The notes: generated by a model from the letters alone, not told the origin. DNA of 64,000 bases from CAYNYM01 sp049366815 (GCA_049366815.1 JBMNCO010000132.1:1-64000); one strand, 5' to 3'. Positions 1 through 9,324 are shown, counted from the stretch's first letter. Numbers and translations: made by a program.

Positions 1-56
1 TTCAGAAAGGGAGCATGATTTCCACACACTTATTGGAAAGGGCTAAATTCATACAC
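1..56. repeat. Partial copy of dispersed palindromic repeat family 1
   Basis: The first 56 bases match the right arm of a repeat that recurs near 18987-19096 and, inverted as a left arm, at 34150-34206. Shared words include AGAAAGGG, CATGATTTCC and GGAAAGGGCTAAATTCATAC. Only the right half is present because the window starts here. It lies directly upstream of the first operon's promoter candidate. No coding capacity is seen. Confidence 0.75.
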
Positions 57-94
57 AGATTATTGTATTGTTATCCTTCCAGCCTAAAATAGTG

Positions 95-123
95 TTGACA
101 AATTATATAAATAAACCTAGAAG
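95..123 (+). promoter_or_regulatory. Candidate sigma-70 promoter for the first oxidoreductase operon
   Basis: TTGACA at 95-100 is followed after 17 bases by TAGAAG at 118-123, in an AT-rich stretch just after the repeat. It would give a leader of roughly 100 bases before the ferredoxin-subunit gene at 237. The -10 match is only partial, so this is a candidate by consensus alone. Confidence 0.35.
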
Positions 124-236
124 CTTTAGCTTACCTTCTCGCCAGTCATATTTCCCCGTCCGTACAACCGCCTCCGAAACCTTTCATGTCATCGCGGTAA
201 AAAAGGGGTTTATGCACTCAGCCGGTGGTCAAAATT

Positions 237-473
237 ATGCCAAAAAGAGCAAAAAAAGGAAGAATAGAAATCGACAGGGAGATCTGCAAGGGATGTTGCC
301 TATGCATTTCCGTATGTCCGCAGAAAAATATCACCATATCCAAAAAATTAAACGAAAAGGGATACTATCCCGCGGAATCTCTTGACGAAACCAGAGAAGT
401 CAAGACATGTTTGGGCTGCGCGATGTGTGCGACCATCTGTCCTGATGTCGCTATAGAGGTCTATCGTGAGTAA
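237..473 (+). CDS. 4Fe-4S ferredoxin-type delta subunit of 2-oxoacid:ferredoxin oxidoreductase
   Basis: A 78-residue protein with two ferredoxin-type motifs, CKGCCLCISVCP and CLGCAMCATICP, each able to hold a [4Fe-4S] cluster. It would pass electrons from the thiamine-diphosphate site of the oxidoreductase to soluble ferredoxin in the cytoplasm. I chose the ATG at 237 because GGTGG lies 8 bases upstream; an in-frame GTG at 225 would add four residues. Its stop overlaps the GTG start of the alpha-subunit gene by 8 bases, so the genes are translationally coupled. Delta-alpha-beta-gamma is a common order for Vor/Kor-type enzymes. Confidence 0.85.
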   Translation: MPKRAKKGRIEIDREICKGCCLCISVCPQKNITISKKLNEKGYYPAESLDETREVKTCLGCAMCATICPDVAIEVYRE

Positions 474-1545
474 CCGAGTCTTGATGAGAGGGAGCCATGT
501 CATCGGGGAAGCGGCGGTTCGTGCCGGCTGTCGCTTCTATGCCGGGTATCCTATCACCCCGCAAAACGAGCTGACGGAATATATGGCCGGCGCCATGGCC
601 AAATTGAAGGACGGGACATTTATCCAAGCGGAAAGCGAATTGGCCGCGATCAACATGGTCATCGGCGCTGCCATGGCGGGGGCCCGGGCCATGACCAGTT
701 CATCGAGCCCGGGAGTCAGCCTGAAGCAGGAAGGCATTTCCTACCTGGCCGGTCAGGAACTCCCTGCAGTCATTGTCAATACCATGCGCGGAGGACCCGG
801 ACTCGGGAACATCGCGCCCACGCAGGGCGACTATTTTCAATCAACACGGGGCGGAGGTCACGGAGACTACCGTACCATCGTACTTGCGCCGGCCTCCGGA
901 CAGGAAATGGCCGAATTGACCCTGCAGGCCTTCGATCATGCCGACAGGTATCTGACTCCCGTGCTCCTTTTGGCAGACGGCATGATGGGACAGATGATGG
1001 AACCGGTGGTGTTGCCCGATCCCATTGATCTTTCCGCAATCCCCCCCAAATCCTGGATCCTGGACGGCGCCCGGGGAAGACCCAGCCGGATCATCAGATC
1101 AATGTATCTCGATACCGCAGTGGAAGAAGAGCACAATTGGAAGCTTGCACGAAAATACGATGCGATCACGCGGGAGATCACCAAGGCGGAAACCCACCTG
1201 GTCGATGACGCCCGGATGGTTGTCATCGCCTACGGCACTTCCGCCCGCGTCGCAAAGGGTGCCGTGAAAAATGCCCGTGAAATCGGACTCAGAGTGGGTC
1301 TCCTGCGCCCGATCACCCTCTGGCCCTTCCCGGCTCTCCTGTTGCGAAAGATCAGCCGTTCCGTGGAGGATTTCCTCGTCTTTGAAATGAGCACCGGGCA
1401 GATGGTGGAGGATGTCAAACTGGCCCTGGAGGGGCGGAGCAACGTCCACTTCCATGGAAGACCGGGAGGCAGCGTTGCTACACCGGATGAAATTTTCAAG
1501 GTGATCACCAGACTGTATCACCGCCGGCATTTGGAAGAGGGTTAG
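466..1545 (+). CDS. vorB: 2-oxoacid:ferredoxin oxidoreductase alpha subunit, VorB type
   Basis: A 359-residue alpha subunit of a ferredoxin-linked 2-oxoacid oxidoreductase. The family motif AGYPITPQNELTEYM lies near the N-terminus and matches the VorB (3-methyl-2-oxobutanoate) branch as I recall it. The N-terminal pyrimidine-binding domain is followed by a transketolase-C-like domain with the conserved LLRPITLWPFP and MSTGQMVEDV segments. It decarboxylates a 2-oxoacid to an acyl-CoA with its TPP-binding partner at 1550. The start is GTG, inside the end of the ferredoxin gene. The substrate is inferred: branched-chain oxoacid is likeliest, but indolepyruvate or 2-oxoglutarate cannot be excluded by reading alone. 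Confidence 0.85.
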   Translation: MSNRVLMRGSHVIGEAAVRAGCRFYAGYPITPQNELTEYMAGAMAKLKDGTFIQAESELAAINMVIGAAMAGARAMTSSSSPGVSLKQEGISYLAGQELPAVIVNTMRGGPGLGNIAPTQGDYFQSTRGGGHGDYRTIVLAPASGQEMAELTLQAFDHADRYLTPVLLLADGMMGQMMEPVVLPDPIDLSAIPPKSWILDGARGRPSRIIRSMYLDTAVEEEHNWKLARKYDAITREITKAETHLVDDARMVVIAYGTSARVAKGAVKNAREIGLRVGLLRPITLWPFPALLLRKISRSVEDFLVFEMSTGQMVEDVKLALEGRSNVHFHGRPGGSVATPDEIFKVITRLYHRRHLEEG

Positions 1546-1549
1546 AGGG

Positions 1550-2302
1550 ATGGAAAGAAAGATTTTTCAGAGGCCGAAGTACCTGAAGCGGAGCGTCTTC
1601 CACTACTGCCCGGGTTGCGGCCACAGCATCATTCATCGTCTGATCGCCGAGGTGATTGAGGAGCTCGACATCGGCGGCAAGGTCGTCTGTGTGCCTCCGG
1701 CCGGGTGTGCGGTGCTGGCTTACAACTATCTGGACATCGACATGGGTGAGGCCCCTCACGGTAGGGGGGCGGCGGTCGCCACGGGTATCAAGCGAACCCT
1801 GCCGGATCGCATCGTTTTTACATACCAGGGAGACGGAGACATCGCAGCCATTGGAACCGCAGAGACCATTCATGCCGCCAACAGGGGGGAAAATATTACA
1901 ACCATCTTTGTGAATAACGGTGTCTACGGCATGACCGGCGGACAGATGGCCCCTACGACAATTCTGGGTCAAGCCACGACAACAACCCCCGGCGGTCGTG
2001 AAATCAAGAGGGACGGCTCCCCCCTCGACCTGAGTGAAATGCTGGCCATGGCCGGAGGAAGCGTATATATCGAACGGACTTCCGTCAACTCACCCGGGAA
2101 CATAAAAAAGACGAAAAGTGCCATGATCAAGGCCTTTAAGTCACAGATGGCGGGCCTGGGCTTCTCCCTGGTCGAAGTCCTATCCCCCTGTCCAACAAAC
2201 TGGAAACTTTCTCCGGTTGAGGCCGCCAAGTGGGTCGAGGACACCTTGACAAAAATCTTCCCCCTCAAGGTCATCAAGGACCAGGTGGGGGAAATCGCTT
2301 GA
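1550..2302 (+). CDS. 2-oxoacid:ferredoxin oxidoreductase beta subunit (TPP-binding)
   Basis: A 250-residue protein that binds thiamine diphosphate and, by family analogy, a [4Fe-4S] cluster. It has the N-terminal CPGCGHS motif, the TPP-Mg signature running from GDGD to NNGVYGMTGGQ (about residues 96-127), and a conserved Cys near the C-terminus (LSPCPTNW). It completes the catalytic site with the alpha subunit encoded 4 bases upstream. The size is short compared with pyruvate oxidoreductase beta subunits but normal for the Vor/Kor class. The next gene follows after 93 bases, the longest gap in this operon. Confidence 0.87.
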   Translation: MERKIFQRPKYLKRSVFHYCPGCGHSIIHRLIAEVIEELDIGGKVVCVPPAGCAVLAYNYLDIDMGEAPHGRGAAVATGIKRTLPDRIVFTYQGDGDIAAIGTAETIHAANRGENITTIFVNNGVYGMTGGQMAPTTILGQATTTTPGGREIKRDGSPLDLSEMLAMAGGSVYIERTSVNSPGNIKKTKSAMIKAFKSQMAGLGFSLVEVLSPCPTNWKLSPVEAAKWVEDTLTKIFPLKVIKDQVGEIA

Positions 2303-2395
2303 ATCGACACATGGACCCCGTGCTCATTTAGGGATTCGGATAATCGGGAGGAGAGCATTCGGCCTCTTGATCTCAACCAAGGATTGGCATTCGTT

Positions 2396-2941
2396 ATGAC
2401 CAAAAAGACCGTTTTCGCCGGATTCGGGGGACAGGGTGTCCTCATGATGGGTTATGTGACCGCTGTTTCAGCCATGATGGAAGGCAAAAACGTCACCTAC
2501 CTCCCTTCTTACGGAGCCGAGGTCCGGGGGGGGACCGCCAATTGTACGGTGGTCGTGTCCGACGAGGAGATTTTTTCACCCGTGGCCTCCGCGCCTGATT
2601 ATGCCGTGATTATGAACAAACCCTCTCTGGCCAAGTATGAAGGGAGCATCAAGGAAGGCGGCATCATCATCCTCAATGCAAACCTCGTGGATGCGGTGCC
2701 TTCCAGGGATGATTTGGCGGTTGTCATGGTCCCTGCCAATGATATGGCCAGGGAACTTGGAAGTGATCGTACGATCAATATGATCATGCTTGGGGCCTTT
2801 GTGGCCAAGACAAAGATAACCACCCTGGATGCCGTCATGCAGGGACTCACGGAAATCGTCAAAGGGAAAAAGGCGAGTGTGATGGAATTGAATCGGAAAG
2901 GCCTGGACACAGGAGCCGAGTACGTCCTGAAAGGAGCCTGA
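2396..2941 (+). CDS. 2-oxoacid:ferredoxin oxidoreductase gamma subunit
   Basis: A 181-residue gamma subunit of the pyruvate/ketoisovalerate oxidoreductase family. The N-terminal glycine-rich GFGGQGVLMMG and the downstream YGAEVRGGTANC are hallmarks of the domain that binds CoA or organises the complex. I took the ATG at 2396, with AAGGA 12 bases upstream; a TTG at 2384 is in frame but abuts that site. It completes the four-subunit set begun at 237. The next gene (ACT domain) starts 2 bases after its stop, so both are almost certainly cotranscribed. Confidence 0.87.
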   Translation: MTKKTVFAGFGGQGVLMMGYVTAVSAMMEGKNVTYLPSYGAEVRGGTANCTVVVSDEEIFSPVASAPDYAVIMNKPSLAKYEGSIKEGGIIILNANLVDAVPSRDDLAVVMVPANDMARELGSDRTINMIMLGAFVAKTKITTLDAVMQGLTEIVKGKKASVMELNRKGLDTGAEYVLKGA

Positions 2942-2943
2942 CC

Positions 2944-3372
2944 ATGAAACGCGTGCAAGAAATCGACCTGGAATTGAAAAACCTTCCGGGACAGACCCTA
3001 TCCATCGCCCAATTGCTGGGGGCCAACGGCATCAATATCATCGGCCTCTACCTGTCTGCCGATGCCGAGGAAGGCCGACTCCGCCTTCTCACCAATGACC
3101 CCAAGAAGGCCTGTAACATCCTCAAGACGTCCGGATACCGGATCCAGACCCGGGATGTCGTCGCCTGTGAAGTGCCCCATCATCCGGGCGGACTGACGGT
3201 GGTCCTGAAATCCTTGAATGCAGCCGGTATCCATATAGACTACATGTATCCCTGTCTCGCAACCGGTGATATCACGGTCCTGGTGCTGGGGGTCGACCGG
3301 GTGGAGGAGGCCGTAACGGCCCTTGAGGGTGACTGGATCAGGGTCCTGGGGGAGGATCTATATCACATCTGA
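2944..3372 (+). CDS. Tandem ACT-domain protein
   Basis: A 142-residue protein that reads as two ACT modules: residues about 5-70 (LPGQTLSIAQLLGANGINIIGLYL) and about 75-140 (HPGGLTVVLKSLNAAGIHIDYMYP). ACT domains bind amino acids and act as regulators. No catalytic domain is attached. Its position 2 bases after the gamma subunit suggests it senses an amino acid related to the oxoacid substrate, for example a branched-chain or aromatic amino acid; that is inference. The adjoining 274 bases downstream (3373-3646) show no gene. Confidence 0.8.
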   Translation: MKRVQEIDLELKNLPGQTLSIAQLLGANGINIIGLYLSADAEEGRLRLLTNDPKKACNILKTSGYRIQTRDVVACEVPHHPGGLTVVLKSLNAAGIHIDYMYPCLATGDITVLVLGVDRVEEAVTALEGDWIRVLGEDLYHI

Positions 3373-3646
3373 CCCCCTTTGGTACCCGGAACCAGTCCAT
3401 TTTCTGCTCAGACCACAATCAAATCAGATGGTTGGCAACGCAAAACGATCATCTCTATATTCAGGATCCCACCAAAGCAGTAAAGAATTCTAACCGGGAC
3501 AAGCGCGATCTCACCTGTCTTCCATCACTCCCATCCGTATTTTTTCTCCTCTGCCCCCACAAAGGACTAAAGTTTCATCCTCTATTGCCGAATCTTACAC
3601 TAAGGACATTGTAAGGGCATTACCCCATCTCCATCCGAAAAAATGA

Positions 3647-5017
3647 GTGAAATCCATGGCGGTTCAGTTCCCATTTCCAAGGCGCCCCGTACCATCGGGT
3701 ACCTATGTGATCAGCGGCATGAAAAAAGAAATTTTGGAGGCCTATCTGGGCACCTGTGTCGGGGTCACCCTCTGTGATCGAAAAACCGGTTTCGGCGGCC
3801 TCCTCCACCTCCTCCTCCCCGAGCCCACAGGAGTTGGAAATCTCTGGCACCCCGAAAGTTACGCCTCCTCCGGCCTCCCTCTCTTCATCGAGGCCTTGTG
3901 CAATGCGGGCGCTTCAAAAAAAGGCCTCGAGGCCTGCACCGCGGGAGGCGCCCTGGTCGGGCCTTTATCCGAAATGGATCTGAACCTGGATATCGGCGGG
4001 AGAACTCAGGAAATCGTAGAAGATATCCTGCATCGGGAAAAGATCCCCATCATGAAGACCGAGACCGGTGGCTATTTCACCTGTCGTCTCGCCCTGAATC
4101 TGAAAAGCTGGGAGAGTTGCATCGAGCCCATGGGGATTTCGACGGCCGGCTTCGAACAGGATGAACCCGAAAGACCCTCCCGACGGCAAATCAGACACGC
4201 CCTGGAGGAGGTAAGGCCCATTCCCCAAATCGCGCTCAAGGTCATTCGCATGTTGAATGACAGCAGCCACAGTCTGGAGGATGTAGCAAAGGAAGTCCGG
4301 CAGGATCAGGTGATCAGCGCAAGAGTTCTCAGGTTGTGCCGCTCGGCTCTCTTCGGCTCAACACCGGGGATTGACTCCATTGACAGGGCCCTGGTCCTGC
4401 TGGGAGAAAAACGTTTTCTTCAACTGGTCGTATCGGCCTCGCTTGAAAATTTCTATCCGCAAAACGGAAACGGCTATTCTCTCTGTAAGGGTGGAGTCTA
4501 CAGACATGCCCTTGGAACCGCAATGCTCTGTGAGAACCTGGCGGAATTCACCGGCAGAGTACGCGCCGACATTGCTTACACGGCCGGGCTCCTCCACGAC
4601 ATCGGCAAAGTGGTGTTGGATCAGTTTGTAACCAAGTCCTCCTCATATTTTTATCGCAGGACCCTTGTGGACGGTGCAAACCTCGTGGATGTGGAAAGGG
4701 AAGAGTTCGGCATGACCCACACGGAAATCGGGGGGCTTCTGTCGGAACACTGGGCCCTGCCTGACAACCTGAGGGATGCCATCCGGCATCATCACGGCCC
4801 GGAAAAGGCAGAGGTGGATTCGGAATTGACCCATCTCGTCTATTTGGCCGATCTGCTCATGTCGCGTTTTCTTGTAGGGCAGGAACTGGAACGCCTTGAT
4901 ACGGAAACCCTTGCATCACGGCTTCAAAAGGTAGGGATCGCACCCGAAAAGTTTTCCGCACTTGTGGACAATATCCCCCGGCATGTATTCGATGAATCTT
5001 CGGCTTCTGAATCCTGA
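3647..5017 (+). CDS. CheD-like deamidase domain fused to an HDOD domain
   Basis: A 456-residue fusion. Residues about 20-165 match CheD: the catalytic Cys lies in LGTCVGV, the His in GGLLHLLLP, and later DIGGRTQEIVEDIL and TETGGYF align with the CheD fold. CheD deamidates glutamines in chemoreceptors. Residues about 185-445 form an HDOD domain with LLHDIGKVVLD and RHHHGPEKAE, a degenerate HD-type signalling module often lacking phosphohydrolase activity. The GTG at 3647 opens the frame; an ATG at 3656 (residue 4) is equally plausible and neither has a strong ribosome site. No other chemotaxis gene lies nearby. Its partner and target are unknown. Confidence 0.78.
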   Translation: MKSMAVQFPFPRRPVPSGTYVISGMKKEILEAYLGTCVGVTLCDRKTGFGGLLHLLLPEPTGVGNLWHPESYASSGLPLFIEALCNAGASKKGLEACTAGGALVGPLSEMDLNLDIGGRTQEIVEDILHREKIPIMKTETGGYFTCRLALNLKSWESCIEPMGISTAGFEQDEPERPSRRQIRHALEEVRPIPQIALKVIRMLNDSSHSLEDVAKEVRQDQVISARVLRLCRSALFGSTPGIDSIDRALVLLGEKRFLQLVVSASLENFYPQNGNGYSLCKGGVYRHALGTAMLCENLAEFTGRVRADIAYTAGLLHDIGKVVLDQFVTKSSSYFYRRTLVDGANLVDVEREEFGMTHTEIGGLLSEHWALPDNLRDAIRHHHGPEKAEVDSELTHLVYLADLLMSRFLVGQELERLDTETLASRLQKVGIAPEKFSALVDNIPRHVFDESSASES

Positions 5018-5233
5018 TGCATGCGCAAAAAATCGGATACATCCCGTTTTTTTCGACTATTCACAAAGATGTCGATCTCATTCGTGTGCAGAATAAAACG
5101 TCTCACCGCTTAGAGGGAATCTCAATGCAAAGATGACCGTTTTCCATAGCCGACAGGCCGATTGGACCCAGGGTGGAGCGGAAAATGGACTTGTTTTGGA
5201 CGCCAAGGTGTCGACCGTCTTGTGGCGTCGTTC

Positions 5234-6619
5234 TCATGCCCATGACAGGGGCATGGGGGATACCCCGTTCCAGCACTTCAGGCATAGGTCGGAACGCGGG
5301 AGGCCGATGGCTTCCACCAAGGCCTCGAGGCTGTTGAATTTCAAGGAATCGGCCCCTATCTGCTCCGCAATCCAGGACTCAAACCCCTTTAATTGTTCCA
5401 TGGACGCGATATCCCCGCTGCGCATATACTTTCGCGCCATGAGCTCTTCCGTGCTCCTTGTGGAAATACCGAAATCGCAGGGGTACATCAAGGGGGGGCA
5501 CGCGATGCGCACATGGACCTCCTCGGCCCCCGCATCCTTGAGATCTCTGACCTTGTAAAGAATCTGAGTCCCCCGGACGATGGAGTCGTCTACCAGCACG
5601 ATACGCTTGCCTCTTACTGCGTGGTGGAGCACGGACAGTTTGCGTTTTGCCATTTTTTCCCTGGCCATCTGGGAAGACTGTGTGTAGCTGCGGTCGGCAT
5701 ATCGGTTGTAGAGAAAGACCTCCTGGTAACAGACCTTAGAATACATATGATAACCAATGGCATGGCCGATCCCTGACATGGGAACGGGGGCGACCAGGTC
5801 GGCCTCCAACCCTCCCTCCTCAGCGTCCCGCTGTGCCAATTTTGCGCCGATATTGTTCCTGGCCTCCTGCACATAGACACCCTCGATAACGGAATCGATG
5901 CTGGCATTGTAGGCCCACTCGAAGGCACAAAAGGCCCGGCGCGGAGACTCGAGCTGTTTGAGAGTCCGGAAGCCCTTATCGGTCATCAGGAGGATTTCCC
6001 CGGGCATGACATCCCGGACGACCTCCATATCGAGATTCTGGAGGGCACGGGATTCCGAACTCACGGCGCATTTGTCGTGATTGCGACCCAGGATGAGCGG
6101 CCGAAAACCGTAGACATCCCTTGCCGCATAGATCCCGTCCCGTGTCAACATGACCAGGGCGTAGGCCCCCCTGACCTTTTCAGACAGTCTCGTAAGGCCC
6201 TCGACGGGCTCCCCGGCCTCCAGGATGATCTTGGAGATCAGTTCGATATTGTATTTTTTATAAAAAGATTTTCCCCGGCTCATCATCTCCTGGATGAGGT
6301 CTTCGGCATTGACGATGTTTCCGCTGAATGCCACGGCGATCTCCCCAAGACTTGACTGAGACATCATGGGCTGGCGTTCCCAGAGGCTGACATGTCCGAT
6401 CCCCTGTTTTCCCTTCAGGTAATTCAAGTCCTGATCGTTGAAGGAGTATCCGACCTTTCCATAATGGGTGACCTGCCGGATCTGATTGTGAAAAGTGGCT
6501 ATTCCACAATACTCCTGCCCACGGTGCTGAAGAAAGTCAGTGCCCTGGTAAATGTCATAAACACATTCCGAACTGGACGAAATGCCGAAGACCCCGCAGT
6601 TGTCCTTTAACGCGCCCAT
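5234..6619 (-). CDS. purF: Amidophosphoribosyltransferase (PurF)
   Basis: A 461-residue glutamine PRPP amidotransferase, the first committed step of purine synthesis. The N-terminal glutaminase domain has the catalytic Cys at position 8 (MGALKDNC), which implies removal of a short propeptide as in the Bacillus-type enzyme, followed by LQHRGQEYCGIAT. The C-terminal phosphoribosyltransferase domain carries the PRPP loop VLVDDSIVRGTQ. The length is normal. The upstream side has GAAGGAG about 12 bases before the ATG. It is a single minus-strand gene between plus-strand units, and no other purine gene is seen. The 216 bases downstream (5018-5233) hold nothing I recognise. Confidence 0.95.
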   Translation of the reverse strand: MGALKDNCGVFGISSSSECVYDIYQGTDFLQHRGQEYCGIATFHNQIRQVTHYGKVGYSFNDQDLNYLKGKQGIGHVSLWERQPMMSQSSLGEIAVAFSGNIVNAEDLIQEMMSRGKSFYKKYNIELISKIILEAGEPVEGLTRLSEKVRGAYALVMLTRDGIYAARDVYGFRPLILGRNHDKCAVSSESRALQNLDMEVVRDVMPGEILLMTDKGFRTLKQLESPRRAFCAFEWAYNASIDSVIEGVYVQEARNNIGAKLAQRDAEEGGLEADLVAPVPMSGIGHAIGYHMYSKVCYQEVFLYNRYADRSYTQSSQMAREKMAKRKLSVLHHAVRGKRIVLVDDSIVRGTQILYKVRDLKDAGAEEVHVRIACPPLMYPCDFGISTRSTEELMARKYMRSGDIASMEQLKGFESWIAEQIGADSLKFNSLEALVEAIGLPRSDLCLKCWNGVSPMPLSWA

Positions 6620-6924
6620 GTTTTAAGATGCTCCTTCCCACAATTTCTAAAATACATGGAGTACCGAGTGAGAAGCCCTGCTTTCTTTCTTTGAGAAATA
6701 GTCCCCGTGAACCGGGCATCATCTTTGACGCCGATCAAAGGAACATATTGAAGCAGGTGACTGGTGTCAAGAAAATAGGAAGCCCTGAAGAAAAGGCGAT
6801 CGAAAGGGAGGCCGCAGAGGATGCCTTTATGTCGATTCAGGGGATTTTGCAGGTGTTGACAAATGCACTGAACAGAGATACGGAATCTTTTAATAACCAC
6901 ATCATGCCGGGAAGGAGTCGAGCA

Positions 6925-7689
6925 ATGGGCTATGAATGTATTCTGTTTGAGAAAGAAGAAGGGATTGCCATTGTCACATTAAACAGGCCCCAGGTCCTGA
7001 ACGCCATGAACAGGCAGTTGTGGCTTGACCTTCAGGAGGCTCTCGAGGATGTCAGAAACGATCATTTCATAAAGGCCATGATTATCACGGGAGGGGGGCG
7101 GGCCTTTTCCACAGGGGCCGACCTCAAGGACTCCAAGGACAGAAGCCAGGAGGCCTACCGTGCCTATCTGACCGAACTCCAGGAGACATCCCGAAAGATC
7201 ATTCGCTTTGAAAAGCCGATCATCGCCGCCATCAATGGTTATGCCCTTGGATCCGGATACGAACTGGCCCTCGCATGCGATATCCGGCTGGCCGCCGTTG
7301 AAGCGAAGATCGGTTCTCCCGAGGCGGGCGTCTCATCCTCCGTCACCGGCGGCGCCATGAGGTTGATCCAGGATCTTATCGGTCCCGGAAAGGCGAGGGA
7401 ACTTCTCTTTACGGCAGAGTATATCGATGGGAAAGAGGCCGAAAGGATTGGTCTCGTGAACAAGGCCGTTCCCCTGGCCCAACTCATGATGGAAGCCAAA
7501 AACATGGCGAGGAAGATCGCGAGGAATTCGGCCTTCTCTTTAAAGATGATTAAAAAAGGGCTCCTCATGGCCCGGGGCGAGTCAAGCCTCGAGGCCCTCA
7601 TGGATTACGAAATCGAGGCCTGCCTGGCCTGCGTTTCCAGGAAAGAACGACAGGAATCCTTGACAAAATTTGAGGAAAGAAAGGCGTGA
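6925..7689 (+). CDS. Enoyl-CoA hydratase/isomerase (crotonase family)
   Basis: A 254-residue crotonase-fold enzyme. The oxyanion-hole segment is GRAFSTGADL, and both acidic positions typical of hydratases are present, in GSGYELALACDI and IGSPEAGVSSS. The open frame extends upstream to 6628, but the ATG at 6925 is preceded by GAAGGAG at good spacing and begins exactly where homology begins (MGYECILFEKEE). It probably hydrates an unsaturated acyl-CoA in beta-oxidation or a ring-derived CoA ester; the substrate cannot be set. It lies 199 bases before the kor operon on the same strand and may share its regulation. Confidence 0.85.
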   Translation: MGYECILFEKEEGIAIVTLNRPQVLNAMNRQLWLDLQEALEDVRNDHFIKAMIITGGGRAFSTGADLKDSKDRSQEAYRAYLTELQETSRKIIRFEKPIIAAINGYALGSGYELALACDIRLAAVEAKIGSPEAGVSSSVTGGAMRLIQDLIGPGKARELLFTAEYIDGKEAERIGLVNKAVPLAQLMMEAKNMARKIARNSAFSLKMIKKGLLMARGESSLEALMDYEIEACLACVSRKERQESLTKFEERKA

Positions 7690-7888
7690 GCACCCTCTTC
7701 CGCCTGTGTCTTCCCTTATTTCAATCCCCCCCCCGGCCTCCCGGAAATCTCTGGACAGCGGCGGGGTTATGTGCGATGTAGGGGACGGGATTCACACCTG
7801 CCCTTTGAGCAGCGAAGGGCGGCACCCGATTGACCTTAAATTCAGAGGGATTCACAAGGTCCCGACGGCACGGCACAGTGGCGAGAGC

Positions 7889-8176
7889 ATGAGCGGAAAG
7901 ACACAGACATTGCCAAAAAACGCCCATCTAAAGGAAAAACCCAGGATTGAAATCAATCGGGAGTGGTGTAAGGGGTGCGGCATCTGTGTTGCATTCTGTC
8001 CCCATGAGGTCCTGGGTCTGGATGAAAATAACAAGGCCGTAGCCAATCATCCGGAGAACTGTAATCTTTGCGGAATGTGCGAACTCCGTTGCCCGGACAT
8101 GGCCATCGAGGTCCTTCAGGAAGCCCCCTCCTCCACGGATGAATTCGAACCCAAAAGGGATCTTGAGTCTTCATGA
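7889..8176 (+). CDS. korD: 2-oxoglutarate:ferredoxin oxidoreductase delta subunit (ferredoxin-type)
   Basis: A 95-residue protein with two 4Fe-4S motifs, CKGCGICVAFCP and CNLCGMCELRCP. The ATG at 7889 begins MSGKTQTLPKN; longer in-frame extensions upstream read as non-coding. Its stop overlaps the alpha-subunit start by 4 bases (ATGA), so synthesis is coupled. It would relay electrons to ferredoxin. It is paralogous to the delta subunit at 237-473 but has a longer linker before the first cluster. Confidence 0.87.
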   Translation: MSGKTQTLPKNAHLKEKPRIEINREWCKGCGICVAFCPHEVLGLDENNKAVANHPENCNLCGMCELRCPDMAIEVLQEAPSSTDEFEPKRDLESS

Positions 8177-9321
8177 GCAATAAAACACTTTTTGTCCAGG
8201 GAAATGAGGCCTGTGTCGAGGCCGCCCTCTATGCGGGACTGGGTTTTTTCGCCGGCTATCCAATCACCCCATCATCAGAAATCGCTGAACTGCTCTCAGA
8301 GCGGTTGCCTGCATCGGGTGGGAAGTTCATCCAAATGGAGGATGAAATCGCCTCCATGTGTGCCATTATCGGGGCGTCCCTGACAGGCATAAAGGCCATG
8401 ACCGCCACCAGCGGCCCCGGCTTTTCCCTGAAACAGGAGGCCATCGGATACGCCATCATGGCCGAGGTTCCCTGTGTGGTGGTCAATGTCCAGAGAGGCG
8501 GTCCCTCGACCGGAACACCCACGAACGTCAGCCAGGGTGATATCATGCAGGCACGTTGGGGGACCCATGGCGATCATGCCATCATCGCCCTCACGGCCTC
8601 CAATCACCAGGATCTGTTCAGGATGACCGTGGAGGCCTTTAATCTCTCGGAGACCTACCGCACCCCCGTGATCCTGCTCCTGGACGAGGTAATCGCCCAT
8701 ACCCGGGAAAAGCTGATCAGGCCGGAACCCGGCGAGGTGCCCCTGGTCGAAAGACTCCGGACCTCCGTCAAAGAGGGCACGGATTATCACCCCTATCTCC
8801 CCCGGGAGGACGGGCGATTGCCCATGTCTGATTTTGGCGGCGTACACCGCTACAACGTGACCGGTCTCATGCACGACATGTGGGGCTTTCCCTCAAACGA
8901 TCCCAGGATCATTCACGGACTGCGGCATCACCTCGTCGACAAGATCGAAGGGCGTGCCAACGAGATGAGCTACTTTCGGGAGTTTTATCTGGATGACGCC
9001 GAAACCGTCCTGATCTCCTACGGGTCCTCCGCTCGATCGGCCCTCCATGTGGTACAAAACCGAAGGGCCCGTGGTTACCGAATGGGGCTTCTGGAGCTTC
9101 AAACCCTCTGGCCCTTTCCCGCGGATGTCGTCAGGGGATGCTGCCGGAATGCCAAATACGTAGTGGTCGTGGAAATGAATATGGGACAGATTGTCGAGGA
9201 GGTCAAAAAGGCCTTGGGTGACCAGGAAAAGGTCTTCCTGGCCAACCGGATCGACGGTGAATTTATCACTCCCACGGACATTCGAAACATCTTGCGCCTG
9301 ATACAGGGAAAGGGGGTTTAG
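8173..9321 (+). CDS. korA: 2-oxoglutarate:ferredoxin oxidoreductase alpha subunit
   Basis: A 382-residue alpha subunit. It has GYPITPSSEIAE near the N-terminus, MEDEIASMCAIIGASLTG, and a conserved C-terminal half (LLELQTLWPFP, MNMGQIVEEV). The YPITPSSE form and the SGPGFSLKQE segment are typical of KorA. It makes succinyl-CoA and reduced ferredoxin from 2-oxoglutarate in the cytoplasm. In Thauera the corresponding enzyme provides the low-potential electrons for benzoyl-CoA reduction; that role here is inference from the aromatic genes elsewhere in the window. It lies in a tight operon with korB, 3 bases apart. Confidence 0.88.
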   Translation: MSNKTLFVQGNEACVEAALYAGLGFFAGYPITPSSEIAELLSERLPASGGKFIQMEDEIASMCAIIGASLTGIKAMTATSGPGFSLKQEAIGYAIMAEVPCVVVNVQRGGPSTGTPTNVSQGDIMQARWGTHGDHAIIALTASNHQDLFRMTVEAFNLSETYRTPVILLLDEVIAHTREKLIRPEPGEVPLVERLRTSVKEGTDYHPYLPREDGRLPMSDFGGVHRYNVTGLMHDMWGFPSNDPRIIHGLRHHLVDKIEGRANEMSYFREFYLDDAETVLISYGSSARSALHVVQNRRARGYRMGLLELQTLWPFPADVVRGCCRNAKYVVVVEMNMGQIVEEVKKALGDQEKVFLANRIDGEFITPTDIRNILRLIQGKGV

Positions 9322-9324
9322 AGG

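Noticed and set aside
7690..7888. Sigma-54 promoter for the kor operon, suggested by the nearby activator
   Set aside because: No TGGC-N8-TTGC-like -24/-12 element was found in the gap or elsewhere upstream of the kor genes.
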